A stretch of DNA of 64,000 nucleotides from Carya illinoinensis (lineage: Eukaryota > Streptophyta > Magnoliopsida > Fagales > Juglandaceae). The notes beneath the pieces are model-generated. The model did no database searches. It had not been told where the DNA came from and was given only the letters and a program-made list of their open reading frames with translations. Positions within the stretch are counted from its first letter, which is position 1, and each line of letters starts with the position of its first letter. The position numbers and the translations under genes were made by a program. Of this stretch, positions 1-11,770 are shown piece by piece. Location of the stretch: positions 37,172,480-37,236,479 of the forward strand of contig NC_056756.1 in assembly GCF_018687715.1 (NCBI RefSeq), in the 5' to 3' direction.

Positions 1-907
1 CTTACGGAGTCATCATCAGCCACTTATTACTAGCTCAGGGAGTGCCACTCCAGGCGGAGGAGATGATGCTAAACAAGATGTGCACCGTCGACATGACCAC
101 ATACTGTCAAAGCATTGGACAGGGGAGAGGCTCAGCTCGGCGCTAGTCTGGTCCTATATCAGATCTTGTTCCTCTGACTTAGTCTGGGGCCGATGTTGTT
201 CCCTCATATGCTAGTAGTAGTCAGCAGCCGGCAGTTGCATTTGCGAGGGATGGGCGACCTGCTTGGTTGATGCAGTCATGATAGTTATGAAGGCGCATAT
301 AGACTGACAGATTGCACACATAGATCAAGCTGTCGCACATCTTGCACATCATTTAGATGTGCAAAACAATAAGGTTGAGACATTGACTAAGGAGTTTCGA
401 TCATTTGTAAACCAGTAGTTCTGAATGTCATTTGTAAAAATTATTTATATTTTGTTTTTTATTTTCAACATATGTAATGGACAATATTATTTAATGTATG
501 TATTGTAGCTTAATTTCTATTCTTAATTTTCTTTAATATTAGCTTATACAACCTTAATATTAAACAAATATATATAATAGTCAATTTTTGCAAATTAACA
601 TATAACGTTCAAACTTTACAGCTTTAACGTTCAAACATTGGCACTAAAATTTTTTATGTTCGCACGTAAGTAGACATAACGTTCAAACATTGGCGCTAAA
701 ATTTTTTACATTCGCACTTAAGTAGACATAACATTCGAACATTAAGGTGACATGCAAACAAAATAATCAACACGTTCGAACATTAAAAAATTATTACCCT
801 ACATTTAGTGACAGTTTCCACAAACCGTCACAGAAAATGCATTTTAGTGACAGTTTTAGACCGTCTCAATTTTTAAACCATCATTAAAAAGAATATTTTT
901 TGTAGTG
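1..907 (+). mobile_element. CACTA (En/Spm) transposon, terminal part
   Basis: The left end lies outside the window. The right end is TGTAGTG (901-907), the inverse complement of the CACTACA terminus typical of CACTA elements, followed by a possible 3-bp target duplication TTA (908-910). Just inside are GTGACAG/CCGTCAC-type subterminal motifs (809-895) and a 52-bp tandem subterminal repeat (625-744). At about 305-418 a reading frame ends in the helical, charged peptide ...NKVETLTKEFRSFVNQ and a stop, probably the C-terminus of an element-encoded protein. It is cut off by a TGA just upstream, so this copy is decayed. The family is called from the terminus and layout; the transposase itself is not visible. 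Confidence 0.75.
625..744 (+). repeat. 52-bp subterminal tandem repeat of the CACTA element
   Basis: Unit copies begin at 625, 677 and 729 (the third is partial). Each opens with TAACGTTCAAACATTGGC or a close variant and carries a run of T and a GTAAGTAGACA-like tail. Subterminal repeats of this kind are the usual transposase-binding regions of CACTA elements; binding here is inferred. Confidence 0.8.
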
Positions 908-1114
908 TTAACGCCATACCTTGTTGAAAATTAACTAAAAACCCATTCAATAGTTTAGCATAAGCAAATTGAATTTCGAAATAAATGATGATGGGAAGAA
1001 GGAAAGCTAACACTTATTTGTTACATATATAATAATATGAAGAACCTTTGAACTGTGAAGTATGAGAAGATTGCCATCCTTGGTTAGGGCAACTAGCTTT
1101 TTTATGCAGGTAAA

Positions 1115-2329
1115 TCAACAAACCAAGATATCAGTTAAATTGCATTGATGATTGTGTATATTGACTTGATTCGCTTGATTGAATTGATGACCAAGATTGA
1201 TTTGAACTTTCTTCAATATCTGGTTATATGTATCTCTCTGATAATGACAAGAAAGGCTTTGGAGGTATTTGTAAACATTCAGTGTCTCCTTAGGCTTTGG
1301 AGGTATTTGTAAACATTCAGTGTCTCCTTCAAGCATTTCTATGACTTTGTTCATTGAAGGACGATCATTAGGTTTCATTTGTATACACCACAATGCAACT
1401 ATGATCATCTTCTTAGTCATTTTTTTCCCTTCTCGGTGGATCTTCTATTTCTATACCATTTTCATTGTGCAACTCATCATAGACACAAGCAGGGAAGTAG
1501 GTTTCACTAGAATGATCTGCAAATGTATTCAAGTTCCTTCGTCTACCTGTCATGTCCATCAATAACATTTCAAAACTATAAACATTGGCTTTGTATGAGA
1601 TGCCCCCAATATTTTGACAGCACAACTCAGGAGCCATGTATCCCAATTTACAGCAGTCAAAGAAACAATGCTATCATCTACTGAAAAAAGTCTTGCCAAG
1701 CCAAAGTCTGAGACCTTAGGTGTAAAATTCTCCTCTAGAAGAATGTTGTGAGGCTTGATATCGAAATGAAAAATTTGCATTTCACAACCTTCATGTAAAT
1801 ATTTAATGCCACAAGCTACTCCAAGAGCAATATCATGCATTTTTTCAAAGCTTAGAAGAATACTTCCTTCTTGTGAAAAAATGTATTTATTGAGAGATCC
1901 GTTGGACATAAATTCATATACAAGAGCACACTTTGATCCTTCAATGCAAAAGCCAATGAGTTGCACTATATTAACATGGTGAATTGTTCCAATGGTAGCA
2001 ACTTCGCTGATAAATTCTAGGCCATTAGCTTTGGATTTACCTAACATTTTTACAGCTACAAGTTGGCCACTTCGAAGTGTTCCTTTAAAGATAGTGCCAT
2101 AACCACCTAGTTTATCCTTAAAACCTTTGGTCATGTTCTTTGCTGCTGAGTAAAAGTACCTTATTGGCATGAGATCATTGTATTTTTGCAAAAATTCTTC
2201 AATGACATTATACATTGATAAATGTCTCCTATGCCACTTATATATCAAGAATGCAAATGGAGTCGCCAATATAATTTTTGCTCCATGGTATAGTCCTATA
2301 TATGGAAGGGCATCACTGAAATAGATCAT
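1115..2329 (-). pseudogene. Receptor-like kinase (LRK10L/Lr10-type) pseudogene, kinase half
   Basis: Reading from 2329 down, the protein has a short transmembrane stretch (residues ~19-32), a juxtamembrane segment (IEEFLQKY...), then a Ser/Thr kinase domain: glycine loop [10 protein letters not shown] (~74-83), VAVK lysine 94, alpha-C glutamate ~109, HFDIKPHN (~188-195) and DFG (208-210). HFD in place of HRD is normal for the LRK10L/PR5K-like group. The frame is lost near 1650, resumes at 1646 with GYMAPEL, is lost again at an A-run near 1420, and resumes with the C-lobe motif [17 protein letters not shown] 38-bp tandem duplication at 1254-1329 scrambles the tail. No extracellular GUB_WAK domain is seen upstream, so this is a 5'-truncated, frameshifted copy. 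It is closely similar to the pieces at 7556-8640 and 8771-9047. Confidence 0.88.
1254..1329. repeat. 38-bp tandem duplication inside kinase pseudogene
   Basis: Two head-to-tail copies start at 1254 and 1292 (AGGCTTTGGAGGTATTTG...). 38 is not a multiple of 3, so the kinase C-terminal tail changes frame after IPPKP. Confidence 0.9.
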
Positions 2330-2666
2330 ATATAAAATAAAAAATTGTGTAGTTGCACAACTGTCAAATTGATCTTGAAACTAATAATTAGCATGTATTG
2401 GTTTTTTTGTCAAAAACTCATTAATGTTTTCCATTGCGTTTATTTCCATTCTTCATAGCCTAAAGAATGATGTCCTAAAAATGTAATTAAAAAGGTAAAA
2501 ACAAAAATAATGATAACAAAGGAAAGATGCGGGTTCTTACCCAAGTCGATGAGAATGATCGCTAGTTGTTCTCACATGACAGATTATAATCTGGGACGCC
2601 GCAATTTGCTGGCTAGTCTCAATCGAAACGGATTACTTATGTCGGAGATATGCACGAAGTAGCACA
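2330..2666. other. Intergenic, nothing recognised
   Basis: AT-rich DNA between the kinase pseudogene and a LINE fragment. The stretch 2528-2660 is less AT-rich and may be LINE-derived, but no domain is readable. Confidence 0.6.
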
Positions 2667-3861
2667 GTGATCACCGTCCTAAGCACCGAAAGTTTGATGG
2701 AAGCTGAGGAGATCCTAAAGGTTCGATTATCATCAATTCCTTCTATGGACATGTGGATTTGGGTTAGGGAAGTAAATGACAGGTTTACTGTTAAAAGTGC
2801 ATACAAATTGATTCATAACACTGGGGCTGGTAGAGATGGGGAAACTTCTATGCAGATTCAAGATAGGAATCTTTGGAAGAAAATTTGGCATATGAAAGTT
2901 TTAAGGAAGATCAAAATGTTTGTTTGGAGAGTTTGTAAGGATATTTTGCCCACTCTCATGAAACTTAGGAGGAAAAAGGTGGTGGAGGAATCTCTATGTT
3001 GTTTTCGTTTGGATAATAAGGAAGATATTAATCATGCTTCGTTAATCTATCCTACTAATCAAATTGTTTGGCATAAATACTTCCCATTGTTCAAGTTTTT
3101 TCATTCATCTCTCAGCTTTCTTCAAACTTTCCGAAGGATTCAGATGCAAGGTAGTGAGGAAGATTTCACCTTATTCTTTGTCCTCTGTTTGAGCTTATGG
3201 TATAGAAGAAATCAAATGCAAATGGAGCAGACTATCATTGAACCTGTGCAAGCTACTAAGCATGATATATCAACCTGCAAGGCATTCAATGATGTGCAAG
3301 GTACTACATCACGGCAGCAACTACAACAGCTATCTAAGTGGCAAGCTCCACTAGATGGGTTTCTTAAAGTTAATGTGGATGGAGCAATCTTTGCAGATCA
3401 AAGGAGAGTTGGCATTGGAGTTGTTTTGCGGGATAAAAATGGAATTATATTGATGGCTGCAAGCAAAACTAAGATGGAGGTGGATGAGGCAGCAACGATT
3501 GAAGCCATTTCTGTTTTGAGAGGGATACAACTCTGCCTTCCACTTGGCATCCCGAAATTGATCATTGAAACATATTGTCTTAGTGTGGTTCAAGAGTTGC
3601 AGTCCTCTGAAGTCTCATATGCTAGTGCTAGGAATTTGTTTGCTGACATTAAGCATCTATTGCTACGTTTTCAGGAAGTACAAGTGGCACATGTTAATAG
3701 GACAGGGAATGGAGTAGCTCATTCTTTTGCTAGATATGCTTGGAATATTGAGGATATTAATGTTTGATGGGAGCATATCCCTTTTTTTGTTCACCATTCT
3801 TTATGGTTTGACAATAGTTGATGTATTGGTGTTTTTGATGAAGTTTCAGTTAAAAAAAAAC
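2667..3861 (+). mobile_element. LINE 3' fragment: zinc-binding RT domain plus RNase H
   Basis: A 366-aa open frame (2667-3767) carries the zf-RVT region typical of plant non-LTR retrotransposons (FTVKSAYKL, then a W-rich stretch with LWKKIWHMKV and FVWRVCKDILPT). It is followed by a plant-type RNase H (RVT_3) domain from about KVNVDGAIF to NGVAHSFARYA. The upstream endonuclease and polymerase domains are missing. The RNase H motif usually read as E-(S/T)-D is ETYC here, so a catalytic aspartate appears lost. The unit closes with a short A-run (3852-3860), consistent with a LINE 3' tail. No target duplication was found. Probably a 5'-truncated, dead insertion whose frame has stayed open. Confidence 0.85.
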
Positions 3862-3879
3862 CTTTGTGCATTTTCATCT

Positions 3880-5265
3880 TTTTTTATAGAAAGAAAGTTA
3901 AAGATACAGATAAGGTTTACAATTAGTCCACAACTTTTGATTAATTCTTTCAACCAATTCGTTCTAAGTTTTGATTAATTCCTTGAAAGGTGCGGGTATT
4001 TCAAAAGAACAAAAAATAATAATATTAATAATTGGAAACAAGCTCTACTCTTATAGATTTGATGGTCAAGTCATTAAATTTGAAATGTTGTACACTTACT
4101 AATTAAGCAGACGGTAGACATGAAGAAGATGTCCATTGACTAGAAAAATCAGCACTAGTAGTACTGAAGCTTGTTTTCTACAACCCATCGATATCTAGGA
4201 AATTCCTTGAAAACTATTAGGATTTATAAGTACGTGCATATAAACAAATTAAATTCCTATAACATGGTTAGACTTTAGGAGTGGTGGCCAGATGGTCTAA
4301 TTTTATTGAAACACGACTTGAGTAGTTTACTATCGAGTTACATTTTATATTTAGGAATAATTTATATATTTCTTGCTGTGCGTTTGGAGTCCCTAAAAGA
4401 AAAGTATGGCGGGATAACACTCTCCTGGTTATACATCATTCATAACCTTATAAAATCATCATTCAAGATTTTGAAATCCACAAAAAAGTAAAAAGAAAAG
4501 AAGAATTGCTACTTTATACAATTTCCTCTGTACAATAAGTCATTTTTGTGAATATACAATTTTCTCTACTTTATAGTCTTTTTTCTTCTAAAATAAGAAC
4601 GAAATAATGGTCTGTTGAATATATATATATATAAAGAAAATAAAATATGTTGTTTTAATAATACCATAATGGGCTTAAATCTCCTTAAAGAGAGCGAGAT
4701 TTTCATGCATTGGTTCAAACTAATTTCATTTGAATATTAATTTCAATGTAATTTTTATTATATTATTGTACATTTTACTAACACTTAGTCATACTTAAAA
4801 TTTCCCTAACAAGATACACAAGTGACCAGACGGAGACCTCGGTAGTTGTTATTATCTCTTTCAATGTCAAGAGGCTTGTCTTCTACATATGATATGTAGT
4901 GGTTGAGCCCATCTTATATGGGACGTTGATTAAGCGCAATATTTAAACCAGTGATTTCTACCTTGCGTATATATTGGTCGAAGTAGAAAAAGAAGATTGA
5001 GACTATTTTGGTTCTTGTTTAAAAGAAAAATATAATTTATTTTCATTGACAAAAAGTAAAAAGATATTTTAAAAACTAAGACGTTTATCAAAATCCATTT
5101 TTTAATAATATAGAAAATTAATTATATGTTTTCAAAGTACATAATAGTATTGCCAGCTTGTATAGATATATTGTGTCTTAGCAATTTATAAATGTGAGAC
5201 CCACTTGTTAGATGATTGAAGAAAAAAGTTCCATGGTTAAGAGGACCTCCGCCAGTAATATGGAT
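3880..5265. repeat. Degenerate tandem duplication, copy A
   Basis: Non-coding unit with ordered blocks: (1) GATGCGGGTATTTCAAAAGA-type at 3890-4060; (2) TGATGGTCAAGTCATTAAAT through TCCCTAAAAGAAAAGTA at 4060-4460; (3) TCAATGTCAAG...GGGACGTTGATT at 4855-4990; (4) AGCAATTTATAAATGTGAGA...GATTGGGATTATC at 5040-5275. Blocks 2-4 recur about 1.24 kb downstream. No gene seen. Confidence 0.8.
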
Positions 5266-5269
5266 TGGG

Positions 5270-6600
5270 ATTATCGTTCTAAATCAAGATGAAGAAAAGT
5301 CATGATGTTGATGGTCAAGTCATTAAATTTAAAATGTCGTGCACTAATTAATTAAGCAGGTAGTGGACATGCAGAAGATGTCCATTGACTAGAAAAATCA
5401 GCACCAATCTACTAAAGCATGCTTTCTACAATCCATCAAGATCTAGGAAATCCCTAAGAAATTGTTGGGATTTATAAGTGTGTGCATGAAAACAAATTGA
5501 GTTCATACTTACGTGGTTAGACTGTAGGAGTGGTGGATGATCTAATTTTATTCAAACACGACTTGAGTTTACTATCGAGTTACATTTTATATTTAAGAAT
5601 ATTTTATTTATTACTTGTTGTTCGGAACTTTAGAGTCCCTAAAAGAAAAGTACTGTGGGATAACCCTCTCCTCGTTTTGCATCATTCATAACATTATAAA
5701 AACATCATCTAGGGGGAAAAATAATTATTTTACTTTATACAATCTCCTTTGCATAATAAGTCATTTTTGTGAGAGTCCTTCTATAGCTACCAAGAGATTC
5801 TCTCGATCACTGCAATCTTGGTTTTTTTTTCTTTTCTTTTTTTTCATATATATTTTTAATCATCTTTAACATTGTATTTTTATAAAAATAAACATTATTA
5901 CCTAATAACTAGCCTATGCTAGTATTTTACGTGAGCGCATAATTAATATATATATATATATAATGCAGTGCATAATTAATATATATATAATGCAAAGTGT
6001 GGATGATTATCAATTATGATAGTTGACATGAATATCGATAGGCTTCAATGCAAGTAGTATGTTGGAATGATGCTATGATCTTTTCAATGTCAAGGAGCTA
6101 GATCGTCTTGATCTATATGTGTATATATATATATGGGACGTTGATTATGTGGCCTACCAGTATCAATTCTTACCAATCAGATTTTTGTGTTGTATACGTA
6201 TGTATTGGGCTAGAAAAAATGGAAAAGAAGATTGGGACTGTTTAGGTTACTTTCTTTTCTTTTCTTTTTTAATAAAAAAGTATATATATTTTTTTTTCAT
6301 TTACAAAAATATGTATATAAATATCCCAAAAATTAAGACATTTATGTACTAATAATTTTAAAACAAATTCTTATATCTGCTCTAATTTTTGAAGACTAAT
6401 GAAAGATCATGTGCTAGCTAGATAAAACATTTATAAATTCACATTTTATATGGTAAAGATTCTAAGAGAAAGAACTAATTCAGGCTGCCTGCATGTGTCC
6501 ATAGCAATTTATAAATGTAAGAGCCACTTTCATGTTAGACCTCGACTCGCCAATAATGTGGATTGGATTTATCTATAATGTGCGTTTAGTAAATGAATTA
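5270..6600. repeat. Degenerate tandem duplication, copy B
   Basis: Repeats blocks 2, 3 and 4 of copy A in the same order and orientation (5300-5700, 6085-6240, 6290-6575), at a roughly constant offset of 1.23-1.25 kb and with many substitutions and AT-rich indels. No gene seen. Confidence 0.8.
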
Positions 6601-6699
6601 AATTAACTTTAAATTTGTTGGCGCGAATCTCTAATAGCCACGTGATTTAACTGATCTAAATCTTCCAACTTGTAAACCAATGTGAAGGGTTTATTTTTC

Positions 6700-6915
6700 G
6701 CTATTTGCATTACAATAACTTTGTGCATTTTTCATCTTTTTAATAAAAAGAAAGGGAAAGATATAGATAAGGTTTACAATTAGTCCGAAACTTTTGATTT
6801 ATTCTTTCAACCAATTCTTTGATCAAGCTTTTGTTTAATTCCTTGAAAGATGCGGGTATTTCAAAAGAACAAAAAAATTAATTGCAAACGAGCTCTGCTC
6901 TTGAAGATTTATTAG
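6700..6915. repeat. Degenerate duplication, copy C (block 1 only)
   Basis: Matches copy A block 1, including the segment CTTTGTGCATTTT, the GGTTTACAATTAGTCC stretch and GATGCGGGTATTTCAAAAGA. In copy A the LINE fragment ends just before CTTTGTGC. Copy C lacks the LINE and so resembles the pre-insertion sequence. Confidence 0.75.
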
Positions 6916-7555
6916 TTCAAAATTAAACAAAGTGAAAACTAGCTTGAAATTGTTATAGTAATCTTAACTATGAATTGAACTATGCTTGTTCAAGTACATG
7001 GCATGCATTGTGAGAAATTTTAATACTCACATAAAAGTATATATTAAGAATCAAACAGAAGGGACCTAGACAACGGAAAGTCGTAGACGTTCCCTTAAGT
7101 CAGATTTGAGCCATATATAACTTAAACTCCATCTTCACCAGATAATTTAATTAATGAGTTTTTAGATGGTTAATACTAATAGTATAAAGTGAATTCATAA
7201 TTGGATATGAATTCAGAACTTTATATATGACAAACAACTAATTAGAATCATTGAGTCACCGCCATTAATGATTAATGGGTCAGCATTATGCATTACAAGT
7301 ATACAATACAAAATGAGAATCTTGGTAGACATCACTAAAGCACTATCATGTCTACCATAAGAGTACTGATCAATATCGACTAGCTCTTTCCGAAGTACCA
7401 AATTTTATTCGAAACAAATATGATCATATCAAATTCATATATAAGAAGCAACCTTGAATTCCTTCATGATCATTCCAACATCAAAAGTAATAATGTTCAA
7501 CTACAACATGATTATTGCAGTATCTTCAAAACAAACTCCTAAAACTTAATCTAAT
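6916..7555. other. Intergenic, nothing recognised
   Basis: AT-rich spacer between the duplicated block and the second kinase pseudogene. No coding similarity or inverted-repeat structure recognised. Confidence 0.6.
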
Positions 7556-8640
7556 TCGGGGATGACCTCCAACTCTAGGCCTAAATGCGTCATACACATC
7601 CTTGCATGGATTCTCATAGGGCTTGGGGAGGCAAAAGGATTAGGAGGCATAATTAATTTATCTCCTTCTCCTTAATTCCAACATTTGAACTACAAGTTTC
7701 ATATAAGGACAATCCATTGGGTGCCATTGGTTGCACTGAAGTCCCACGATTGCAAGTTTTTTTGCAATTTTCATATCACCATCATCCTCGATAAAAACTC
7801 GCAACTCTTCTTTTTGTTCTAAGAGATTGTAAATCTATTCTGGAAAGTATACTTGGCTAGCATTTTCCGACGTCAAGTCAATAGTACTTCTCCTTCCTCC
7901 AACAATTTCAAGCACCAACATTCCAAAACTATAAACATCAGCTTTATAAGACAATCTCAAAATTTCTAGAGAACACTTCAGGCGCGATGTAACCCATGGT
8001 CCCCCTGCCTATGGTCATAGATACTGCACTTTGATCCTTGGAACACAACTTGCAGGACCAAAATCAAAAATTTTTGGAATAAAGTTTTGGTCTAGCAAAA
8101 CACTATGAGGTTTGATATCAAAATGAAGGATTCTTTTATCACATCCTTGGTGAAGATATTCAATTCCTTTTGCACACCTTGAGAAATATCATTCAGTCTC
8201 TCCCAACCAAGAAAATTGCTCTTAGAATTCTCTGAAAATATGAACTTCTCTAATGAATAATTTGAAAAGAACTCATAAACTAGTGCTCTTCTAAATCCAT
8301 CAGCACAAAATCCGACCAAGCGAACCACATTGACATGATGGATTCTACCTATTATTCCAACTTCATTTATGAATTCTTCCACATTTCCCTTGGAACTGTT
8401 CAAGATCTTCACGTCAACGTGGATTTCATTAGAAAGTTTTCCTCTGAATATTGTTCCATAGGCACCTTCACCCAATTTCTCAGTAAACTGATTTGTAATC
8501 CTTTTAAGATTAGCATACGAGTATCTCGTGGGCTTGTAGCTTTTGTAATCCTCCAAGAAATTTTCAATCTTCTTCCGATATTCTTTTTCTGCTTTGTCAT
8601 TGCTATATACGCAATAAAGTGCGAAGGCCAGCAATAGTAA
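7556..8640 (-). pseudogene. Receptor-like kinase (LRK10L/Lr10-type) pseudogene
   Basis: Read downward from 8634, a 180-aa open frame begins in a transmembrane-like stretch, then ENFLEDY...TRYSYANLKR, glycine loop LGEGAYGTIFRG (~54-65), VDVK lysine 76, IHHVNVVRLVGFC and LVYEFFSNYSLEKFI. The frame shifts near 8180. HFDIKPH, the DFG motif (as IFDFG), YKADVYSFGM and the C-lobe signature KKLAIVGLQCNQWHP are still legible in other frames down to about 7660. At least one frameshift, stops and loss of the APE region make it non-functional. The family (legume-lectin-free, wall-associated-like LRK10L kinases) is inferred from the HFDIKPH variant and the overall pattern. A paralogue of the copy at 1115-2329. 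Confidence 0.85.
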
Positions 8641-8770
8641 AAGGGTTGGACCTAAAATGGCACCTGCATATATATATATATATCAAACATTCACCTTGTC
8701 AAAAGCTCAAGTCTTCCCCAATTAATTAGTACATGCGTCTGAAACTTTCTAATATAAAAAGTCAAGGGAT

Positions 8771-9047
8771 AGCTAACTTACCATTGGTCACTGGAGAGGA
8801 AAAGAAAATAGCCAAGCAAATGATTATAGTTGCGTTTTGGTGTATACAGATGAAACCTAACAATCGTCCTTCAATGAATAAAGTTGTGGAAATGCTTGAA
8901 GGAAGTATTGAAAATTTACAAATACCTCCTAAGCCTTTTCTATCATCACTGGAGAGGGAACCAGAGGATATTGAAGACAATTCAAATCTAACTTTCTCGT
9001 CAATTCAATCAAGTCAATATACTCAATCGTCGATCCGAAGTAATTGA
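8771..9047 (+). pseudogene. Kinase C-terminal fragment, inverted relative to neighbours
   Basis: An open frame reads [18 protein letters not shown], then [23 protein letters not shown] and a Ser-rich tail ending at a stop (9047). This is kinase subdomain XI and the C-terminal tail of the same LRK10L group, very close to the tail of the minus-strand copy at 1115-1420 but without its 38-bp duplication. It lies on the opposite strand, about 130 bp from the N-terminal end of the minus-strand pseudogene. There is no kinase core upstream, so it is a fragment left by inversion or duplication. Confidence 0.82.
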
Positions 9048-10022
9048 TATGTTGATTGTTGGTTTTACATGAGGAAGCTAGTAGACCTAACCAATAAGGA
9101 AATCTTGTAATATTTGACAATTCAAAAATGCTTCATATTATTTTGTAAGAAATTCATGTTCCTCTTTTTGTAATTGCTTTCCTTATTCCTATTATCTTTT
9201 ATTCAGAAATTTTGTTTGCTCATATTTTAGTAACGAATTTGAGAAGGTACAGTTTTATTATTCAATTTTAATTTAATTATGATCTTCACTTGCTTCTTGA
9301 GTTCTTTCATATATTACTCATTGTAAAGAGCTCCCGAAAGGTCACGAGACCATTGCATTGGTTCCAAGGCCTCATGTTGTTTGGAGTCCCTAAAAAAAAA
9401 CCGTGAGGATAACACTCTAAAGTCCTCCATAACCTTTAAAAAGAAACAACACCGTTTGAAACTTTCAAAACAGGAAAAAAAGAAAAATAAAAAGATCTCC
9501 TCTACATAATTCTCAAAAAAAGAAAAAGAATAAGCCATTTTTCTGACAGCCACATGTGCTATTAATTCTCGAAATCCTCCTCAACCACTATGGCTAATGA
9601 ATATTTCATGATGTGCATATAATTTCATTCTTTTTTGCCATCTTAATTATATTTTGTATTTGAATTTTGTACCCTACAAAACAACATTATTACCTCTATA
9701 TATAACACCCACATATGTCCTTGTTGCTAAAAACATCATGTTTATAACAATCAATTTCTAGAAGATTAGAGAACAGTTTGCACACCTCCGGTAAAAGTTG
9801 AACAAACTAAAATCTTGTCCTGTACTTTTTCTAAAATATTTATGTGCAAATATATATATTTTTTTAGATTTTATTTTGGGCTAGTTGGAGAAATTAGTTA
9901 TGACCACAATCGTAGCCTAGTAATTGATGATAGCTCATCACTAGCCTAGACCCATATCAGTATATCTCACGAACAAAGAGTAAGCCATCCCCTAAAGAGT
10001 AGAAAAACCCCAAAACCTAATG

Positions 10023-10024
<2 letters not shown>
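9048..10024. other. Intergenic
   Basis: AT-rich DNA without a gene. At 9380-9435 a short segment (GGAGTCCCTAAAA... GGATAACACTCT) resembles block 2 of the duplications at 4060-4460 and 5300-5700. Confidence 0.55.

Positions 10025-10086
<62 letters not shown>
10025..10086. repeat. (TC)n microsatellite
   Basis: About 30 TC dinucleotides with one interruption near 10068. Confidence 0.95.
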
Positions 10087-11589
10087 AAAGCCCACCCCCC
10101 AAAACATGGGCTTCACTACTCTTTATTAAAGAAAATTGATGGGCTTAGTCACTTAAAGCTTCCCTAACAAGTCACAAGATCACTAAAGTTGTCTGAATGG
10201 AGACCCATTAGTACTTATTGTTATCACTTTCGATTATTTAAATGAACTTGATTAATTTTTGTAGGATTATACCTAAATTTGATAGATGCCAAGCTTAATT
10301 TTTCAATAAATTTATATATGTATATCATATTGAGCAAACAATAATAATTTGAAGAATGAAACACCTACATATACAATGCAGCTTTCACTCAACTTGGGAT
10401 TGATTCTAGAGTGATTTGTGATTTATGAGAGGAGCTTTATTATCTTACTTTTTTTCTCTCCTTGATAGATAGATCATGATGAAGAAAACTCACAACTCAA
10501 ACAACCTGCATGCAAGTGATAAGGCTAAGATTGAAGGATACAAGCAAGGTGATAAGCCTTCAAACTAACCCTATATAATCTTAATAAACATGTAGAGTTA
10601 GAGATGGAATCAAATACTAGTGTATGATCATTTATAAATTGATGCGGACTCCCTCTAAGAATTGGAGAGGAAATCCTTCTTTACAAAACAATGCATACTT
10701 ATAGTTTTGCACTTTTTTACCTATTTTCAATTTTAAAGTTTGTTTATCTTGAAAATAAGCTCAATTTCATGAAATTTTCGAGAAGATTGTTAACATCAAC
10801 AACAAAGGAAGAAAACAAACGTCATCCATTTGAAAGACTGAACATATTATATATATATATATATATATATATTAACAAGCATGGTACTAGCCTCATTGAT
10901 TGATCGATTGCCACGTTGTAGAACACTCCCTGGTAAGGCTCATTTATGTGTGTATATATTGTATAGTAACAAGTTTCATAGCAAATTCAACTTATCATTT
11001 CTTTTTTTTCAATTTTAGTATAGTTTATTCCCAAACGTACACATGAAAAGAAATCGTCCATATGATCATTTGATCTTGAACAAGAAAAATGATTAAGTAG
11101 CCACATACTCCCAACTTATTATGATATGCCATAACATTAAAACTACTTGTATAAACATTAATTTCTTATGCATAGCATTTTAAGATATATTAAGATAGAA
11201 CTGGCGCATGATGAACTAAATATTGGTTTATTTGTATCCATTTATGTTCATTTGACAATATTAAATGAATAATTTAATAGAGATTTTCATTGAAAAAATT
11301 ACTTGAGAGAAGCTTCTAAAAAATATTAATGAATTTTCTGTCAACCTGTGCATCATAGGACAACAAAATTTGACATGTGTGCTCCAAAAAAACAATAACC
11401 AACAACGAGTAAGAAAGATCCTAGAAAATGATCTCCTTAAAAGAAATGAAGAAAATTCTTTTGTGTAGGTTTGTTAACCACAACATCTCCTTGGGTATTA
11501 CAAGAACCTAGAAAACAGAGCTCACCATTTTGTTCTCTCTTTTCATTTTCTTTTGGGTTTGGTTACTATATCTAATTTATTTTCAATTT
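10087..11589. other. Intergenic, nothing recognised
   Basis: AT-rich, with an (AT)n run near 10850-10870. No readable domain on either strand. Confidence 0.6.
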
Positions 11590-11770
11590 AAGTTGTGGTG
11601 TTCATCATGATCTCCACACACCACACTTATTTTTATTTTTTGTTTTTTATTTTATTCTTCTTAAACTAATTAAGTTCTTCTACTCATAATCTATATGCCA
11701 TTTGGTAACAGAAAAAATATTTAAAAAATTAAAAACATTATGTGTGGTGCATGGTGTGAGAATGATGACT
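11590..11770. mobile_element. Hairpin MITE, CACACCACA family (M3)
   Basis: Left arm CTCCACACACCACACTTAT (near 11610) pairs with right arm ATGTGTGGTGCATGGTGTGAG (near 11740). The middle is AT-rich with TTCTTCTACTCAT. Similar copies lie at 29935-30065 and 42310-42535. Confidence 0.6.

Noticed and set aside
3351..3593. 80-aa minus-strand frame
   Set aside because: Antisense to the LINE RNase H domain.
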